A program made the position numbers and the translations under genes. 6,829 nucleotides of DNA. It comes from an uncultured Ruminococcus sp. Its GTDB lineage: Bacteria > Bacillota_A > Clostridia > Oscillospirales > Ruminococcaceae. Shown in pieces: positions 6,177 to 6,829 of the stretch. Numbering within the stretch: the first letter of the stretch is position 1; every line of letters begins with the position of its first letter. The notes beneath the pieces are model-generated. The model searched no databases and was not told the origin of the DNA. It worked only from the letters and a program-made list of their open reading frames with translations. The stretch is from NCBI GenBank assembly GCA_947303535.1, contig CAMYYQ010000055.1:1-6829 (forward strand), written 5' to 3'.

Positions 6177-6205
6177 TTGACATTGCACCGAAAAAGACTT
6201 ATAAT
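6177..6205 (+). promoter_or_regulatory. Full-consensus sigma-A promoter of the YgjP-like gene
   Basis: TTGACA (6177-6182), a 17-base spacer and TATAAT (6200-6205): both boxes and the spacing are perfect consensus, with an A-rich spacer. The expected start near 6212 gives a leader of about 27 bases with GGAGG at 6229-6233. Unless repressed, this should be the strongest promoter in the window. Confidence 0.95.
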
Positions 6206-6238
6206 TTCATTGATATTTACGTCTTTACGGAGGTGCTT

Positions 6239-6829
6239 ATGAACACCATATCAACCGATATCCGCACAGTTACAACTCCATTCGGAAAGATAACATATAC
6301 TTTACAGCGCAAAAAGGTCAAGAACATAAATCTGCGCGTAAAGAATGACGGGAACGTCTATGTTTCCGCGCCCAAAAGAGTACCTGCACGGACTGCCGAT
6401 GAGTTCGTCATAAGCAGGAGCAGCATGATACAACAGGCTGTAAAAAGCTTTGCAGCCCGTGAGCTTATAAAAGAAAGACAGAAAAGCCTGTCCGACGGGA
6501 AGACCTTTATACTCGGTGAGGAATACACCATAAAAACTATGGCTGACTGCCGCGAATACGCCGAAAAAGCCGACGGCTGCATCATCATACATATGAAAGA
6601 TACTGACAATACAGAACGCAGGAACGCTATCTTCACAGCATGGCTGAAAAGATTCACAGAAGAGGTATTTCTTGATATCATGCATGATGTACACAAAAAG
6701 TTCGTCCCTCTCGGCATCGCCTTTCCCGAGCTGAAAATACGCTCCATGACCGCTCGCTGGGGCAGCTGCCACACCTATAAGAAAATGATAGTCCTCAACA
6801 GGCGCATGATAGAAGCTCAGCTGAACTGC
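6239..6829 (+). CDS. YgjP-like (DUF45, M48-type) metallopeptidase, 3' end outside window
   Basis: The frame opens at ATG 6239, five bases after GGAGG, and runs past the right edge: 197 residues are visible. Residues 15-50 have the family's N-terminal strand pattern (FGKITYTLQRKKVKNINLRVKNDGNVYVSAP). Residues 88-98 (GKTFILGEEYT) are also typical. The diagnostic block KIRSMTARWGSC at 166-177 is followed by LNRRMIEA (186-193), as in YgjP/DUF45 proteins. In that family the zinc-binding HELxH motif comes about 20-30 residues later, just beyond the window, so catalytic competence cannot be judged. The usual length is about 220-250 residues, so only a small part is missing. These are predicted cytosolic zinc peptidases; the physiological substrate is, to my knowledge, not established. 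It is transcribed divergently from the S41 protease gene and may share control with it. Confidence 0.9.
   Translation, partial: MNTISTDIRTVTTPFGKITYTLQRKKVKNINLRVKNDGNVYVSAPKRVPARTADEFVISRSSMIQQAVKSFAARELIKERQKSLSDGKTFILGEEYTIKTMADCREYAEKADGCIIIHMKDTDNTERRNAIFTAWLKRFTEEVFLDIMHDVHKKFVPLGIAFPELKIRSMTARWGSCHTYKKMIVLNRRMIEAQLNC

Noticed and set aside
861..6294. The 14-base word TTCGGAAAGATAAC occurs at 861-874 (recombinase tail) and 6281-6294 (start of the YgjP-like gene), in both cases encoding part of FGKIT; considered as an attachment-site pair.
   Set aside because: A 14-base match has roughly a one-in-ten chance of arising in a window this size, the match does not extend, and the recombinase would lie outside the bounded segment, which looks like ordinary chromosome.
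6302..6774. Two minus-strand frames of about 140-156 codons at the right end.
   Set aside because: They are shadows of the YgjP-like metallopeptidase, which has a consensus promoter, GGAGG and the RWGSC motif on the plus strand.

Overview
The window looks like chromosome of a low-to-moderate GC member of the Firmicutes, most likely a Ruminococcus-type (Oscillospiraceae) gut or rumen bacterium. This is inferred from three things: consensus sigma-A-type promoters with strong GGAGG-type ribosome binding sites, frequent ATA isoleucine codons, and protein families (a PAS-GAF-GGDEF protein, a DxDxDG lipoprotein, a large serine recombinase) that I associate with that group. No species can be fixed without a search.

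Layout from left to right. Bases 1-1007 (+) hold the C-terminal part of a large serine recombinase, so the left edge is probably the end of an integrated mobile element. A strong intrinsic terminator sits inside this reading frame, 83 bases before its stop codon. Bases 1097-1837 (+) encode a small secreted lipoprotein with a DxDxDG calcium-loop-like motif, followed by a long TTCG-loop terminator hairpin. Bases 1966-2430 (+) encode a Nudix hydrolase with its own extended -10 promoter. Bases 2431-2862 contain no credible gene but are packed with consecutive hairpins, probably a dispersed structured repeat. Two genes then run leftward: a PAS-GAF-GGDEF diguanylate cyclase (4254-2863) and, upstream of it, a four-helix membrane protein with an extracytoplasmic PDZ-S41 protease domain (6074-4377). 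At 6075-6238 the protease gene is divergent from the last gene, a YgjP-like (DUF45/M48-type) metallopeptidase cut by the right edge. A perfect inverted repeat lies between the two divergent promoters.

Four clear promoters were found. Each has a 17-base spacer and three have a TGn extended -10 element. Every predicted leader is short, which leaves no room for a riboswitch. The lipoprotein gene is the only complete gene for which no convincing promoter was seen.

The genes do not form one pathway. The only functional grouping the sequence suggests is on the right: an envelope protease, a cytosolic c-di-GMP signalling protein and a metallopeptidase, with the protease and metallopeptidase sharing a control region. 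The most unusual signals are the terminator inside the recombinase frame, the hairpin-rich intergenic element, and the palindrome between the divergent promoters. I did not find a convincing new defence or biosynthetic system.
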